Source: Candidatus Zixiibacteriota bacterium (GTDB taxonomy: Bacteria > Zixibacteria > MSB-5A5 > GN15 > FEB-12). Taken from it: DNA of 64,000 nt. This document shows positions 46,901 through 56,016 of this stretch, piece after piece (within the stretch, counting starts at the first letter, position 1; every line of letters begins with the position of its first letter). A program made the translations under genes and the position numbers. The stretch is from the NCBI GenBank assembly GCA_029860345.1, contig JAOUBJ010000007.1:1-64000 (forward strand). Reading direction: 5' to 3'. The notes under the pieces are model-generated. The model was given only the letters and a program-made list of their open reading frames with translations, was not told the DNA's origin and made no database searches.

Positions 46901-49900
46901 AGACATTGGTCTCAGGCTATGGCACTATCGATACGGCAGCCAACGAAGTATGCTTCACGCCTACAACCGATGGCTGTTATGACATAATCGTCCAGGCAAC
47001 CGATCCGTGCGGCGAGACAGATGAAGATACCGTAACAGTTTGCGTTTCCTTCGGTGACTTCGCTCAGATAGATTGTCCGACTGAGCCCATCGACGTATTC
47101 CTCTGTCAGGCAGACCAGGTCTGTCAGGCGCTGAGTGTCACACCATCCTCGGCGACTGTTTTTGCTTCACATGGTATTTATTCAAACGGCGAGCTATGTT
47201 TCAACGCCGACACCAGTGGGACCTACATCATATCGGTGGTGGCGGCGGCGGAGTGTGGTTCGGATACCTGCCAGTTGACCTTCAACGTGGATATCGGACA
47301 GGCTGCCCAGATCGACTGTCCTGACCCGACATCGAAATTCATCTGTGAGGCAGGTTCTATCTGCCTTCCCGTTGGTATCTTCGGAACCGGCGCGACTGCC
47401 ACCGTCGGACCGGTCGGCACCTACTCATCAGGAAGCCTCTGCTTTGCAGCCGACTCATCCGGTCACTATGAAATCCTGGTGGTTGCCACTACCGACTGTG
47501 GCACCGATAGCTGCCTGGTCATCGCTGATGTCACCATCAACTCGCCGCCGGTAGCGACCGATCCTTCACCGGTCGACACCTTCATGTGCGCAGCGGCAGA
47601 GATTTGTTATCAGTTTGCAGCCGGTGATCCGGATGGCGGCACACTTACTTACGCCCGCCTTTCGGGTGCGGGCACTGTCACCAGTGATGGCCTCTGGTGC
47701 TTCACGGGCACCGATGGTAGCCACTCTGTCGAGGTGGTTGTCAGCGATTCCTGTGGCGCTGCTGATACAACTACCATGACTTACAATTTCACAATCAATG
47801 CAGCACCGCTGGTTGATCTGGGTAACGATACAACCAGGTTTGTCTGCGCATCGGGAATTGTCTGTCAACTTTATTCGGCGTCCGATACCGATGACAACCT
47901 TGTATCGCTCGAATTGATATGGGGCAACGGCACACTGGATACGGCTGAGAACAAACTTTGCTTTGACCCGCCCGTCTCCGGTATTTACGAGTTTATCGTG
48001 AAAGGTACCGACGCCTGTGGCGCCGAGGGATATGACACCTTGTTGGTGACGATTGATATCAATGAGGCTCCGATAGTCGATGCCGGCCCCGACCTGACGA
48101 TTTTTGATTGTTCGCTCCAGGAAACATGCTGGTCGGCCTCTGCCTCCGATCCGGACGGCAATCTCACCTCAGTGGTGCTAATCGAAGGCCCCGGTGTTTT
48201 TGACGGCTCGACGATTTGCTTTACTCCGACCGGGACCTACAACTATGAGTTTATACTGAAGGCGACCGATTTCTGCGGCGCCGAGAGTGTCGACACTGTT
48301 GCGGTCTATTTCACATTGAATACGCCACCCAGGGCTGATGCCGGAGATGATCAAACTCTATTCCAGTGTGCTCCGAGTGAAGTCTGCCAGCCGGTTTCAT
48401 GCGCCGATATCGACGGCAACCTGTCCGGTTGTGCCCTCGTGGCGGGCCCCGGTACTTATAACGGCAGCGAAATCTGCTTTTTGCCTTCTGCTTCCGGTGT
48501 ATACGAGTTCATTATTGAAGCTTCGGATGCCTGCGGTTCCACCGACAGAGATACCGTGCTCATCGACGTCACCATCAACGCCGCTCCGGTCTGCACGGTG
48601 CCCAACGACACCTTGATCTTCCAGTGTGCCGCCGCACAGATCTGCCTGCCGGCGTATGCTACCGATGCCGACGGCAACCTGGCCTTCTGCCAAATAACAA
48701 GCGGGCCCGGAACACTGGTTGGCAACGACTGGTGTTACATGCCGGTGTCCGACCAGACCGTCACCGTGAGTCTACGTTGTGAGGACTCTTGTGGTGCGGT
48801 CTGCGAAACGCAGTTTACAGTACAGATAGATATCAATGGTCCTCCGGAAATCGCCTTTGGAAACGACACCTCGATATTCCTGTGTGCCTCCACTGAGATT
48901 TGCCTGCCCTACGTGGCCACCGATCCGGACGATCCCCGTCTCACCACGGTGACATTGGTGTCAGGACCGGGCGGCCTGGATGAACCTAATTCTCAAGTTT
49001 GTTTCACACCTGTCGCAGGTGGTTCCAATACGTTTATCATCAGAATCGAAGATGAGTGCGGCGAGTTCGACGAAGATACGATCACGGTCGACGTGACCTT
49101 CAACAGTGCACCCATATCATCCGCTGGAAGTGACCAGACGTTATTCCTGTGTGGGCCTGACGAAACTATATGTTGGCCCGCCTCCTGTACCGACGTCGAC
49201 GGCAACCTCACCGATTGCGCCTTCTACGGCCCGGGTCTGTATGACGGTGGCAGCATTTGTTTCAATCCAACCGTGTCAGGTGCGTTCGTTTTCACCCTCA
49301 GTGCTCTGGACGAGTGCGGTGAATCCCACGCCGACACGGTGACTATCAACGTCACGCTCAACGCCGCTCCTGCAATGGCCGCCGCAAATGATACTGCGCT
49401 GTTCCTCTGCGCGCCTGAGGAAATCTGCTTCGGCTATGCCGTCTCGGACCCTGATGGGTCCGCGGGTTTGATCGAGTCAATGGTGTCCGGGTATGGAAGC
49501 CTCGACAGTGCTACGAATCAAGTCTGCTTCACGCCCACCGTCGACGGTTGCTATGAATTCATCCTGAGTGTTACCGACTCCTGCGGCGCTGTAGGCTTGG
49601 ATACGGTGCAGGTCTGCGTGACGTTCGGTGACTTTGCGTTTATCGACTGCCCCGCGCAGCCGATCGATATCTTCCTGTGTCAGCCGGATACTATCTGTCA
49701 GCCTCTGCCGATCACTCCTCAGTCGGCAACGGTCTGGGTATCGTTCGGCTGGTACTCAGGCGGCCAGCTTTGTCTGCCGGTGGACACGGCGGGCGTCTAT
49801 TCGGTCACCGTGATCGCTACCGAATCATGCGGCGCCGACACCTGCACCCTGACCTTTAACGTCGACTTTAACAGTCCGCCATCGGCCAATGCCGGGGCCG

Positions 49901-52900
49901 ACTTTTCAGTGTTCCAGTGTGCACCGACCGAGATCTGCTGGCCGGCCACATGCTCGGATAGCGACGCCAATTTGTCAACCTGTAGCCTGATCAGTGGTCC
50001 GGGCAGTTACAACGGTTCGCAACTGTGTTTCACGCCGCCCGGATCGGGGACCTATCCCTTTGTGATTCGGGCGACCGACGACTGCGGCGCGACCGATGTG
50101 GACACCGTCAATGTCAATGTTACTATTAACACAGCCCCCTGGCTGACCGCCCAGGCCGACAGCAGTTTGTTCCTGTGCAATCCGCAGGAGGTCTGCATCT
50201 CTTACGAGGCCGGTGATGTTGACGCCGGTGATGTTCTGACCGAAGAACTGGCTTCCGGGTTTGGTGTTATCGACACCCTGACCAAAACGGTTTGTTTCAC
50301 GCCAACGGCAGCCGGTAGCTACCAGTTTGTTGTCCGGGTAACCGATGGGTGTGGCCAAACGGCCGAGGACACGGTGGTGGTCACGGTCAGTTTCGGAGAG
50401 TTTGCCCAGATCGATTGCCCGACCGGACCCATAGATGTTTTCCTGTGTCAGATTGACTCCGTTTGTCATTCGCTGGCTGTCACACCAGCCACGGCCTCGG
50501 TATCAGTTTCACATGGAACCTATATCAACGGTACGCTCTGCTTCCTGGCCGACACCTCCGGCACCTACGTGATCGATGTGGTCGCCACTGAGACCTGTGG
50601 CGCCGACAGCTGCCGCGTGACTTTCAATGTCGATATCGGTCAAGCGGCGTCGATTGATTGTCCTCCTCCTTCGGCGCATTTCATCTGTGAGGCCGGTTCG
50701 GTCTGCATCCCGGTGGGTATCTACGGCAGTGGCGCGACCGTTACTGTCAGCCCTATCGGCACGCACTCAGCCGGTAACCTCTGCTTCGACGCCGACAGTT
50801 CGGGTCATTACGAAATCGAGATAATTGCGTCGACCTCGTGTGGCACCGATACCTGTTTGGTGGCAGCGGATGTAGTCATCAACAGTTCACCGATTGTTGT
50901 CGATCCACCAAGTCCGGTCGACACTTTCATGTGCGCCACCAGCCAGATTTGCTACCAGTTTGCGGCCGCCGATTTCGACGGTGGAGCCCTTACCTGGGCG
51001 CGCCTGTCGGGTGACGGCACCGTCACGACCGACGGGTTGTGGTGTTTCAGCGCCAACGGCGGCGGGGTCAAATCTGTCACGGTGGTGGTGAGCGACTCAT
51101 GCGGCGCCGCCGACACAACCACTTTGCAGTACAACATCACGCTCAACAACGCACCGCTGGTAACCTTGGGCAATGACACTACGATTTTCCTCTGTGATGG
51201 CGCTGCCTACTGTTTCGATTACAGCGTTGCGGATGCCGATGACAATGTGGTTTTGGAACTGTTAGTGTCGGGTAGCGGCGCTATCGACACCGTCGACGAT
51301 GAGGTCTGTTTCACGCCAACCGAGTCGGGTCTCTATCAGTTTGTGGTTGGGGCAACCGATGCATGCCAGGCCGAGGGCAGAGATACTATCAACATCACCG
51401 TTGATCTCGGTACTGCCGTTGCTATCACCTGTGCCGCCGATACCGCTATGTTCCTGTGTGCGCCACAGGAAGTCTGTCGTCCGGTCACGGTGTCCGACGC
51501 ATCGGCTACGGTTACAGTGTCACCTTTCGGGTATTACGACGCCGGGGAAGTTTGTTTCGATGTCGACACGGCCGGACACTATGTTCTGTCGGTGTCGGCA
51601 GAATCCGATTGTGGCTCTGATAATTGTCAGATAGTCGTCGATGTCACCCTTAATTCGGGGCCATACGTCGAGGAACTGGCACCGGTCGATACCTTTATCT
51701 GCGAACCGGGATCATTCTGTTGTCCGTTCGCTGCCCACGACGATGACGGTGATGATTTGACCTGGAGCCGTCTGTCCGGAGATGGAACGGTGAGTCCCGA
51801 TGGTGAGTGGTGCTTCGATGCTCCGGTGAGTGGAACCTACACAGCCTGTGCGGTTGTCACGGACGGATGCGGAGCAGCGGACACCCTGTGTCATAGCTAT
51901 ACCGTGACCATTAATAGTCCGCCGGATATAGCTTTCAGCAGTAATAAGAATTCTGGTGTCTTCCTGTGTACCGGTGGCACTGTTTGCGCCTCTTATACGG
52001 CCACCGATCCCGATGACAATATTACCGGGGAGCAGCTTCTCAGTGCCTACGGAACGATTGACACGGTTGCCAACGAAATCTGCTTTGCGGCTGATACTTC
52101 CGGAGATTATCTGGTCATAGTCAGCGTCACTGATGGTTGCGGCGCCGTTGACAGCGCCACCCTGACTATTACCGTTCAGATCAATAGCTCACCTGTGACC
52201 GATGCCGGAAGCGATCGAACAGTATTCCGGTGCGGCGCCACAGAGATTTGTTGGCCGGCATCGTGCTCGGATCCCGATGATAACCTGGACAGTTGTTATC
52301 TGACAGAGGGGGTCGGGATCCATGCCGCCGGCCAGATTTGTTTTACGCCCTCATCGTCGGGGCTCTACACCTTCGTGCTACGGTCGGTAGATGACTGCGG
52401 TGCGTTCGATGAAGATACCGTCAGGATTGATGTAACCATCAACAGTCCGCCCGTTTGTGATGTTGCCGGCGACACATCGTATTTCCAGTGTAGCCCAACG
52501 CAGGTCAGCCGCCGCGTCACAGCCACCGACATCGACGGTAATTTCGACCACTGTGAGATCATCACCGGCCCGGGCTCAATCATCGACAGCTTCTGGGTCT
52601 ACACACCCACCGCCGACCAGTCCGTCACCGTTCATGTCATGTGTCTGGATGATTGCGGCGCCTATTGTGAGGACTCGTTCACGGTTGACATCAACATCAA
52701 CAGCTCGCCTCTGGTCGATGCCGGTGAAGACAGAAGCTGGTTTTTCTGCGACCCCGAGACACGCTGCTTCGGAGTGACGGCCTCGGATGTGGACGGTAAC
52801 CTTGCTGCCGTTGAGCTGATAGACGGCCCGGTTGGAGCCAGTTACAACTCAGGCACCGGTGATATCTGTTTCGCCGTGCCGCCGGGAGAGCGCTACTACG

Positions 52901-54669
52901 ACTTTGTGCTCAGGGCCACCGACTCCTGTGGTGCGATGGCGTTTGACACCGCCAGGATCACGGTGCAATACAACGCGCCGCCGACTCTGGATGTGATCAA
53001 TAATCCGACCGTGTACCTGGAGGAACCGGGAGAGGTTTGTTATCCCGTCGACGTCGACGACGAGGACGGTAACCTGTCCAGTGTCTCAACGAGTCTCGGC
53101 AGCTATGATCCAACGAACGATCGGATCTGCTTCACTGCGGATACGTCCGGTACCTATTGCATGATCGTCACGGCCACCGATGAGTGTCTGGAGTCTGTGT
53201 CTGACACCGTCTGCGTGACGGTAGTTATCGATGAATGCATCCACGTGCAGATCGAAAAGACGCACAATGCCATACAAGGCCAGATGGAGACGGTGAGTAT
53301 CTTCCTCAACGGTTCCGGTAAGGAACTTGGTGGTTATGACATTCTGGTCGCTTATGATCAGTCGGCGCTGAGTGTTCAGAGCGCGGTTCCGGGACTGTTG
53401 CACAACAACTGTGGTTGGGAGTATTTCAATTATCGCCATGGAGCCGACGGTAACTGTGGCAACGCTTGTCCCTCCGGCCTCTTGCGCATCACGGCCTTTG
53501 CTGAAACCAACAACGGCGCCAACCATCCCGGCTGTTTCCTTGATGGTATGGTCGGGTCGATCGCCGACATCAACTTCCTGGTGTCGGATGACCGCACCCT
53601 TGAGTGCCAGTTTGTTCCGGTTTCATTCTTCTGGATGGACTGCGGCGACAATGGCTTCTCGGGCCGAGTCGGTGACACATTGTGGATTTCACGAAACGTC
53701 TACAGTTTCGAGAACCAGAACATCACCGACCCCAACTATGGATTCCCGGGTTACTTCGGCGCTCCCGACTCCTGTTTGATCGGCGGCGACCCGGACAAAC
53801 CGACACCGTTGCGCTGTGTCGACTTCACCAACGGCGGTGTCGACATCGTCTGTGCTGACTCCATCGACGACCGTGCCGATATCAACCTCAACGGGGTTTC
53901 CTACGAAGTAGCCGACGCGGTCGTGTTCAGCAACTACTTCGTCTACGGACTCTCGGTGTTCAACGTTAACGTCGATGGACAGATCGCGGCCACCGATGTC
54001 AATGCCGACGGCATCACACTGTCGGTTGCGGACCTGGTGTATCTGATCAGGGTCATTGTCGGTGACACACCGCCTATGCCGAAGTTTGCTCCCGGCCAGA
54101 CGCCAAAAGCGCACCTGGCTGTCAGAAACGGCGTTCTCACGGTAATTGAATCCGATTATCGTATCGGTGCCATAAGCGTGATACTGGACGGCGAAACCGA
54201 GCCGCAACTGCACGAAAACGCCACGGCGATGGAGATGCGTTACAGCCACGACGGTGAACGCACGAGAGTTCTCATCTATAACATGAATGGCCGCGCTTTC
54301 CTTGAAACCGGACCGGTGCTCAAGCTGGGTGGTGATGTCGAAGTAGTCAGTGTGGATGTCGGTAGCTATGACGGTTTCACACTGACCGGTAAGATCAAAG
54401 CGCTGCCCGAAGATTTCCATCTGGCCCAAAACTATCCGAACCCGTTCAACCCCTCCACCACCTTTGAGTTCGCCCTTCCGGTGGCGGCTGAATGGCGACT
54501 GATGGTTTACAACGTTCTTGGCCAGACAGTGCGGACATGGCGCGGCGAAAACGACGCCGGCTATGTCAGAGTGGATTGGGATGCCTCCGCCCACGCTTCC
54601 GGTGTGTATTTCTATCGGCTGCAGGCCGACAGCTTCACCTCGACTAAGAAGATGGTGCTGTTGAAGTAG
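43966..54669 (+). CDS. Giant secreted protein of about 29 cysteine-containing Ig-like modules with dockerin-like pair and sorting domain
   Basis: The gene encodes about 3567 residues. GTG at 43966 has GAGGA 5-6 nt upstream and gives a proper signal peptide (L-F-L-S-L-L-L-L-L-A-P); TTG 43900 and ATG 43924 are other options. After a non-repetitive N-terminal domain of about 250 residues come roughly 29 modules of about 85-90 residues. Each has F-x-C-x-x-x-E-x-C, D-P-D-x-N, a C-F-T-P-like turn and D-x-C-G with D-T-V, then a link such as T-I-N-A-P. This is a cadherin/PKD-like fold with about four Cys per module. A cohesin-like region (about 3110-3270), a dockerin-like pair and a type IX-like sorting domain (N-Y-P-N-P-F-N-P to K-K-M-V-L-L-K) close it. 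Groups of modules repeat in order, which suggests block duplication. It is likely a surface fibre or adhesin. Confidence 0.88.
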   Translation: MRLHRVLRLGLFLSLLLLLAPTKSIFGGDGGDASVPYYDPYDNNPPGPPPNYNLVDSSYFLGVPELPEPLETNVGGYYIYYDTAAGKWNIANHLYSRGNSLEQFHGSILAIMEQDPAPGVNVWAQGFELFDNLKQNDRWGWVRWPDSIAVNLYEIWWDYTIDYAKMKDTGDYRDTLGVTVAGCAIDFNIWSSGHGGPFDADQVYLGDSMMLLSDVPGFIDTYAGITDQYQVNDPVSDPNTSRFTSKVLPGVTYNVDGVIPAGGSEYNDRYSGSWAYEGNGLQFATQFCPDNQVPTFVDGGSQTIDPLLCLGETIHDTIVATDPDPFDTLTMTLLSGPGSFSSTPSTTPVTGYYEYTPTASGSFDMVIEVCDGSGGFDTLTVEYNVTVSSAPVVTISDSSVFSCGPLEICLPVDIIDNDCDVTSVSTDFGDYTGTLAGFDQVGRINQLGGSITQIGGGGPGTILYSAADFVPPVNSQSGVAVTLPNFIFAATVQDYGTFPNGIEPGNSADHLLNAPTDLTFTSPGPGGPDGGDGDGSVSFSSGDHCVVEFNEEITTCHGSNTDFVLFTNSNGGGSGTLTFSLDGTVTHTVTRTVPGGSASSGVGGITFDLPDGIVFNELEMECNSGTLEIDAFAARTMPSATTADICFFADTAGVYQITVTAEDACGNVGSSTAYLAVDLNEAPTAAAGNDFSRFMCVWEEICFDVSFSDPDDNIAYTELYSGPGSMVNDQICFTPAMAGAFTFVIHAEDDCGLHAYDTVVVSISDNDPPIATDPQDVAMFMCQASELCHDFSAMDPNGGPLSWTHLAGVGTITTGGHFCFTPTVSGTYSAVVIVTDSCGAADTTSIFYDLTINTAPVATDPGGPVAVFQCNPEEICYQFAATDPENGTLTWSLISGVGALSVGGSYCFTPSGAGSYVVTVAVTDSCGRADTTSLTYDITLNGGPTIVAGADTTLQLCAAQSICVSYTVTDAQGPGGLIETLVSGYGTIDTAANEVCFTPTTDGCYDIIVQATDPCGETDEDTVTVCVSFGDFAQIDCPTEPIDVFLCQADQVCQALSVTPSSATVFASHGIYSNGELCFNADTSGTYIISVVAAAECGSDTCQLTFNVDIGQAAQIDCPDPTSKFICEAGSICLPVGIFGTGATATVGPVGTYSSGSLCFAADSSGHYEILVVATTDCGTDSCLVIADVTINSPPVATDPSPVDTFMCAAAEICYQFAAGDPDGGTLTYARLSGAGTVTSDGLWCFTGTDGSHSVEVVVSDSCGAADTTTMTYNFTINAAPLVDLGNDTTRFVCASGIVCQLYSASDTDDNLVSLELIWGNGTLDTAENKLCFDPPVSGIYEFIVKGTDACGAEGYDTLLVTIDINEAPIVDAGPDLTIFDCSLQETCWSASASDPDGNLTSVVLIEGPGVFDGSTICFTPTGTYNYEFILKATDFCGAESVDTVAVYFTLNTPPRADAGDDQTLFQCAPSEVCQPVSCADIDGNLSGCALVAGPGTYNGSEICFLPSASGVYEFIIEASDACGSTDRDTVLIDVTINAAPVCTVPNDTLIFQCAAAQICLPAYATDADGNLAFCQITSGPGTLVGNDWCYMPVSDQTVTVSLRCEDSCGAVCETQFTVQIDINGPPEIAFGNDTSIFLCASTEICLPYVATDPDDPRLTTVTLVSGPGGLDEPNSQVCFTPVAGGSNTFIIRIEDECGEFDEDTITVDVTFNSAPISSAGSDQTLFLCGPDETICWPASCTDVDGNLTDCAFYGPGLYDGGSICFNPTVSGAFVFTLSALDECGESHADTVTINVTLNAAPAMAAANDTALFLCAPEEICFGYAVSDPDGSAGLIESMVSGYGSLDSATNQVCFTPTVDGCYEFILSVTDSCGAVGLDTVQVCVTFGDFAFIDCPAQPIDIFLCQPDTICQPLPITPQSATVWVSFGWYSGGQLCLPVDTAGVYSVTVIATESCGADTCTLTFNVDFNSPPSANAGADFSVFQCAPTEICWPATCSDSDANLSTCSLISGPGSYNGSQLCFTPPGSGTYPFVIRATDDCGATDVDTVNVNVTINTAPWLTAQADSSLFLCNPQEVCISYEAGDVDAGDVLTEELASGFGVIDTLTKTVCFTPTAAGSYQFVVRVTDGCGQTAEDTVVVTVSFGEFAQIDCPTGPIDVFLCQIDSVCHSLAVTPATASVSVSHGTYINGTLCFLADTSGTYVIDVVATETCGADSCRVTFNVDIGQAASIDCPPPSAHFICEAGSVCIPVGIYGSGATVTVSPIGTHSAGNLCFDADSSGHYEIEIIASTSCGTDTCLVAADVVINSSPIVVDPPSPVDTFMCATSQICYQFAAADFDGGALTWARLSGDGTVTTDGLWCFSANGGGVKSVTVVVSDSCGAADTTTLQYNITLNNAPLVTLGNDTTIFLCDGAAYCFDYSVADADDNVVLELLVSGSGAIDTVDDEVCFTPTESGLYQFVVGATDACQAEGRDTINITVDLGTAVAITCAADTAMFLCAPQEVCRPVTVSDASATVTVSPFGYYDAGEVCFDVDTAGHYVLSVSAESDCGSDNCQIVVDVTLNSGPYVEELAPVDTFICEPGSFCCPFAAHDDDGDDLTWSRLSGDGTVSPDGEWCFDAPVSGTYTACAVVTDGCGAADTLCHSYTVTINSPPDIAFSSNKNSGVFLCTGGTVCASYTATDPDDNITGEQLLSAYGTIDTVANEICFAADTSGDYLVIVSVTDGCGAVDSATLTITVQINSSPVTDAGSDRTVFRCGATEICWPASCSDPDDNLDSCYLTEGVGIHAAGQICFTPSSSGLYTFVLRSVDDCGAFDEDTVRIDVTINSPPVCDVAGDTSYFQCSPTQVSRRVTATDIDGNFDHCEIITGPGSIIDSFWVYTPTADQSVTVHVMCLDDCGAYCEDSFTVDININSSPLVDAGEDRSWFFCDPETRCFGVTASDVDGNLAAVELIDGPVGASYNSGTGDICFAVPPGERYYDFVLRATDSCGAMAFDTARITVQYNAPPTLDVINNPTVYLEEPGEVCYPVDVDDEDGNLSSVSTSLGSYDPTNDRICFTADTSGTYCMIVTATDECLESVSDTVCVTVVIDECIHVQIEKTHNAIQGQMETVSIFLNGSGKELGGYDILVAYDQSALSVQSAVPGLLHNNCGWEYFNYRHGADGNCGNACPSGLLRITAFAETNNGANHPGCFLDGMVGSIADINFLVSDDRTLECQFVPVSFFWMDCGDNGFSGRVGDTLWISRNVYSFENQNITDPNYGFPGYFGAPDSCLIGGDPDKPTPLRCVDFTNGGVDIVCADSIDDRADINLNGVSYEVADAVVFSNYFVYGLSVFNVNVDGQIAATDVNADGITLSVADLVYLIRVIVGDTPPMPKFAPGQTPKAHLAVRNGVLTVIESDYRIGAISVILDGETEPQLHENATAMEMRYSHDGERTRVLIYNMNGRAFLETGPVLKLGGDVEVVSVDVGSYDGFTLTGKIKALPEDFHLAQNYPNPFNPSTTFEFALPVAAEWRLMVYNVLGQTVRTWRGENDAGYVRVDWDASAHASGVYFYRLQADSFTSTKKMVLLK

Positions 54670-54722
54670 AGATACCTAAGACATCGGCGCCGCCACCGGG
54701 CGGTGTCAACCGCAAGCTGTGT

Positions 54723-54757
54723 AAGACCCCGTGCTGTTCGCGGGGTCTTTGCTTTTC
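54723..54757 (+). terminator. Intrinsic terminator of the giant gene
   Basis: AAGACCCCG (54723-54731), loop TGCTGTTCG, CGGGGTCTT (54741-54749), then TGCTTTT. It lies 54 nt after the stop. Confidence 0.85.
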
Positions 54758-54912
54758 GGTGGTTGCTGCGGCCTCGTATCCAGGATTCTGTCGGGCACTG
54801 GTTTTGGCTTGCCGAAACCGTGGCCCTGTGGTTTTGGTGCTGTCAGGCGGTTCACCGGACAGCTATTCATTTTGCGGTCAGACGTCGGCCGCGGTCGCCC
54901 AACGCCATTGTA

Positions 54913-55041
54913 GCTTGGGTACCCCACCCAAAGGCTTTGCGTCGGGTGGGATTCTTCGACCCTGTCATAAACGGACCCACCTGTCGCTTCGCCTTAGGCA
55001 TAGTACTTTGTTGGTCTGTTCATGCTTCGACTCCGCACAGC
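54913..55041. repeat. Direct repeat, copy 1
   Basis: It begins GCTTGGGTACCCCACCCAAA and runs to the CATGCTTCGACTCCGC palindrome remnant. A copy with about six differences starts at 55094, exactly 181 bp later. Confidence 0.9.
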
Positions 55042-55093
55042 CTGAGGTTGTTGTGTGAGATGCGAGACGAGGTGGTTTGCCACAAATCACCAC

Positions 55094-55222
55094 GCTTCGG
55101 TACCCCACCCAAAGGCTTTGCGTCGGGTGGGATTCTTCGACCCTGTCATAAACGAACCCACCTGTCGCTTCGCTTTAGGTATAGTACTTTGTTGGCCTGT
55201 TCATGCTTCGACTCCGCTCAGC
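55094..55222. repeat. Direct repeat, copy 2
   Basis: It begins GCTTCGGTACCCCACCCAAA. Inside both copies CCCACCCAAAGG pairs imperfectly with CGGGTGGG, and each ends in a CATGCTTCGACTCCGC half-hairpin of the common repeat family. Confidence 0.9.
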
Positions 55223-55573
55223 CCCGACTGCGCCCAGGGTGACTTGGTAGGAGTGCAGCACGAATAGTGATTTGTCGCCCCCAAACAAGCAGGCTTTGCC
55301 ATAAAGTGGCTTCGCAGGTTCTTGACCACGCCCTAGGCGTGGTTGTGACCCTGCGACTCTCATTGAGGCTTGTGTAAGTGCGGCCTTTGAAACCTGCGGT
55401 TCACACGCTCGCCTTCGGCCAACGCAGGAACCGGAGGTACCTGCTATTGCGACACAGCCTCAAGGATCGAGACGACCACCCAGCCGAACATAGGAACCCC
55501 GTGCAATCTGAAGATCGCTTGAGCACAACAAAGCAACCAGCTGTCGCCCTGATCGGCATCGAAGGTTCTCAGG

Positions 55574-55921
55574 TTATTCCGAGGTCTTGATGAGATCGAC
55601 AACAGTTGCGCCCCACCCGCCGCCGGAACCCCCTTCGTGGCGGTATTGACTTACATCCGGATGGTCAGCCAGCAAACTGTGGACGATTCGTCGCTGGACG
55701 CCTCGTCCCTTGCCGTGCACAATTCGCAATGTAAGAATGCCTCTGCTCAGACACTCGTTGATGTACTCCACAAGTACCTCGCGCGTCTCTCCGGGCGCAA
55801 ACAGATGCAAATCCAGAGTGCCATCAATCGGGTATTCATCCGGTCTGTTGTCTTCTGGGTCAACCATTCGATCTTCCAAACCACCATCGGGTGGGTGCTG
55901 TGTCGGCCCGTTGTCGGGCAT
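55574..55921 (-). CDS. Smr-domain protein (stand-alone small MutS-related domain)
   Basis: The gene encodes 115 residues. The Smr domain spans about residues 33-113: T-L-D-L-H at the start, V-E-Y-I-N-E-C-L-S-R-G-I, I-V-H-G-K-G-R-G and G-G-W-G-A-T-V-V-D-L at the end. Smr domains are nucleases or nucleic-acid-binding modules; the usual D-L-H-G reads D-L-H-L, but the H-G-K-G loop is intact. The first 30 residues are Pro/Asp-rich and not conserved. ATG 55921 has no ribosome site, while ATG 55867 has GGAAG 7 nt upstream, so a shorter 97-residue protein is possible. A terminator at 55952-55986 separates it from the gene before it. Confidence 0.88.
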   Translation of the reverse strand: MPDNGPTQHPPDGGLEDRMVDPEDNRPDEYPIDGTLDLHLFAPGETREVLVEYINECLSRGILTLRIVHGKGRGVQRRIVHSLLADHPDVSQYRHEGGSGGGWGATVVDLIKTSE

Positions 55922-55951
55922 AATGAGTTGATCGGGGTTGGTTGTCTGAAC

Positions 55952-55986
55952 AAAAAAGGTCGCCGCGCAATGTAGCAGCGGCGACC
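55952..55986 (-). terminator. Strong intrinsic terminator of the 56017 gene
   Basis: On the minus strand GGTCGCCGC, an 11-nt loop, GCGGCGACC and then six T. It lies 31 nt after the stop at 56017 and just before the Smr gene. Confidence 0.92.
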
Positions 55987-56016
55987 AGATTCATAGAACC
56001 ACACCGTCGATCGGTA

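Larger units (their letters stand above)
54758..55573. other. Non-coding region holding the duplicated block
   Basis: No gene is supported between the giant gene and the Smr gene. Besides the two direct repeats it contains a nested hairpin with GCAGG outer and CCACGCCCTAGGCGTGG inner arms (55312-55355), which is a relative of the structure at 12541-12581. Open frames seen here derive from the repeats. Confidence 0.6.

Noticed and set aside
53689-54594. Minus-strand open frame of 301 codons in the giant gene
   Set aside because: It opposes the dockerin-like and sorting domains, which are well supported on the plus strand.
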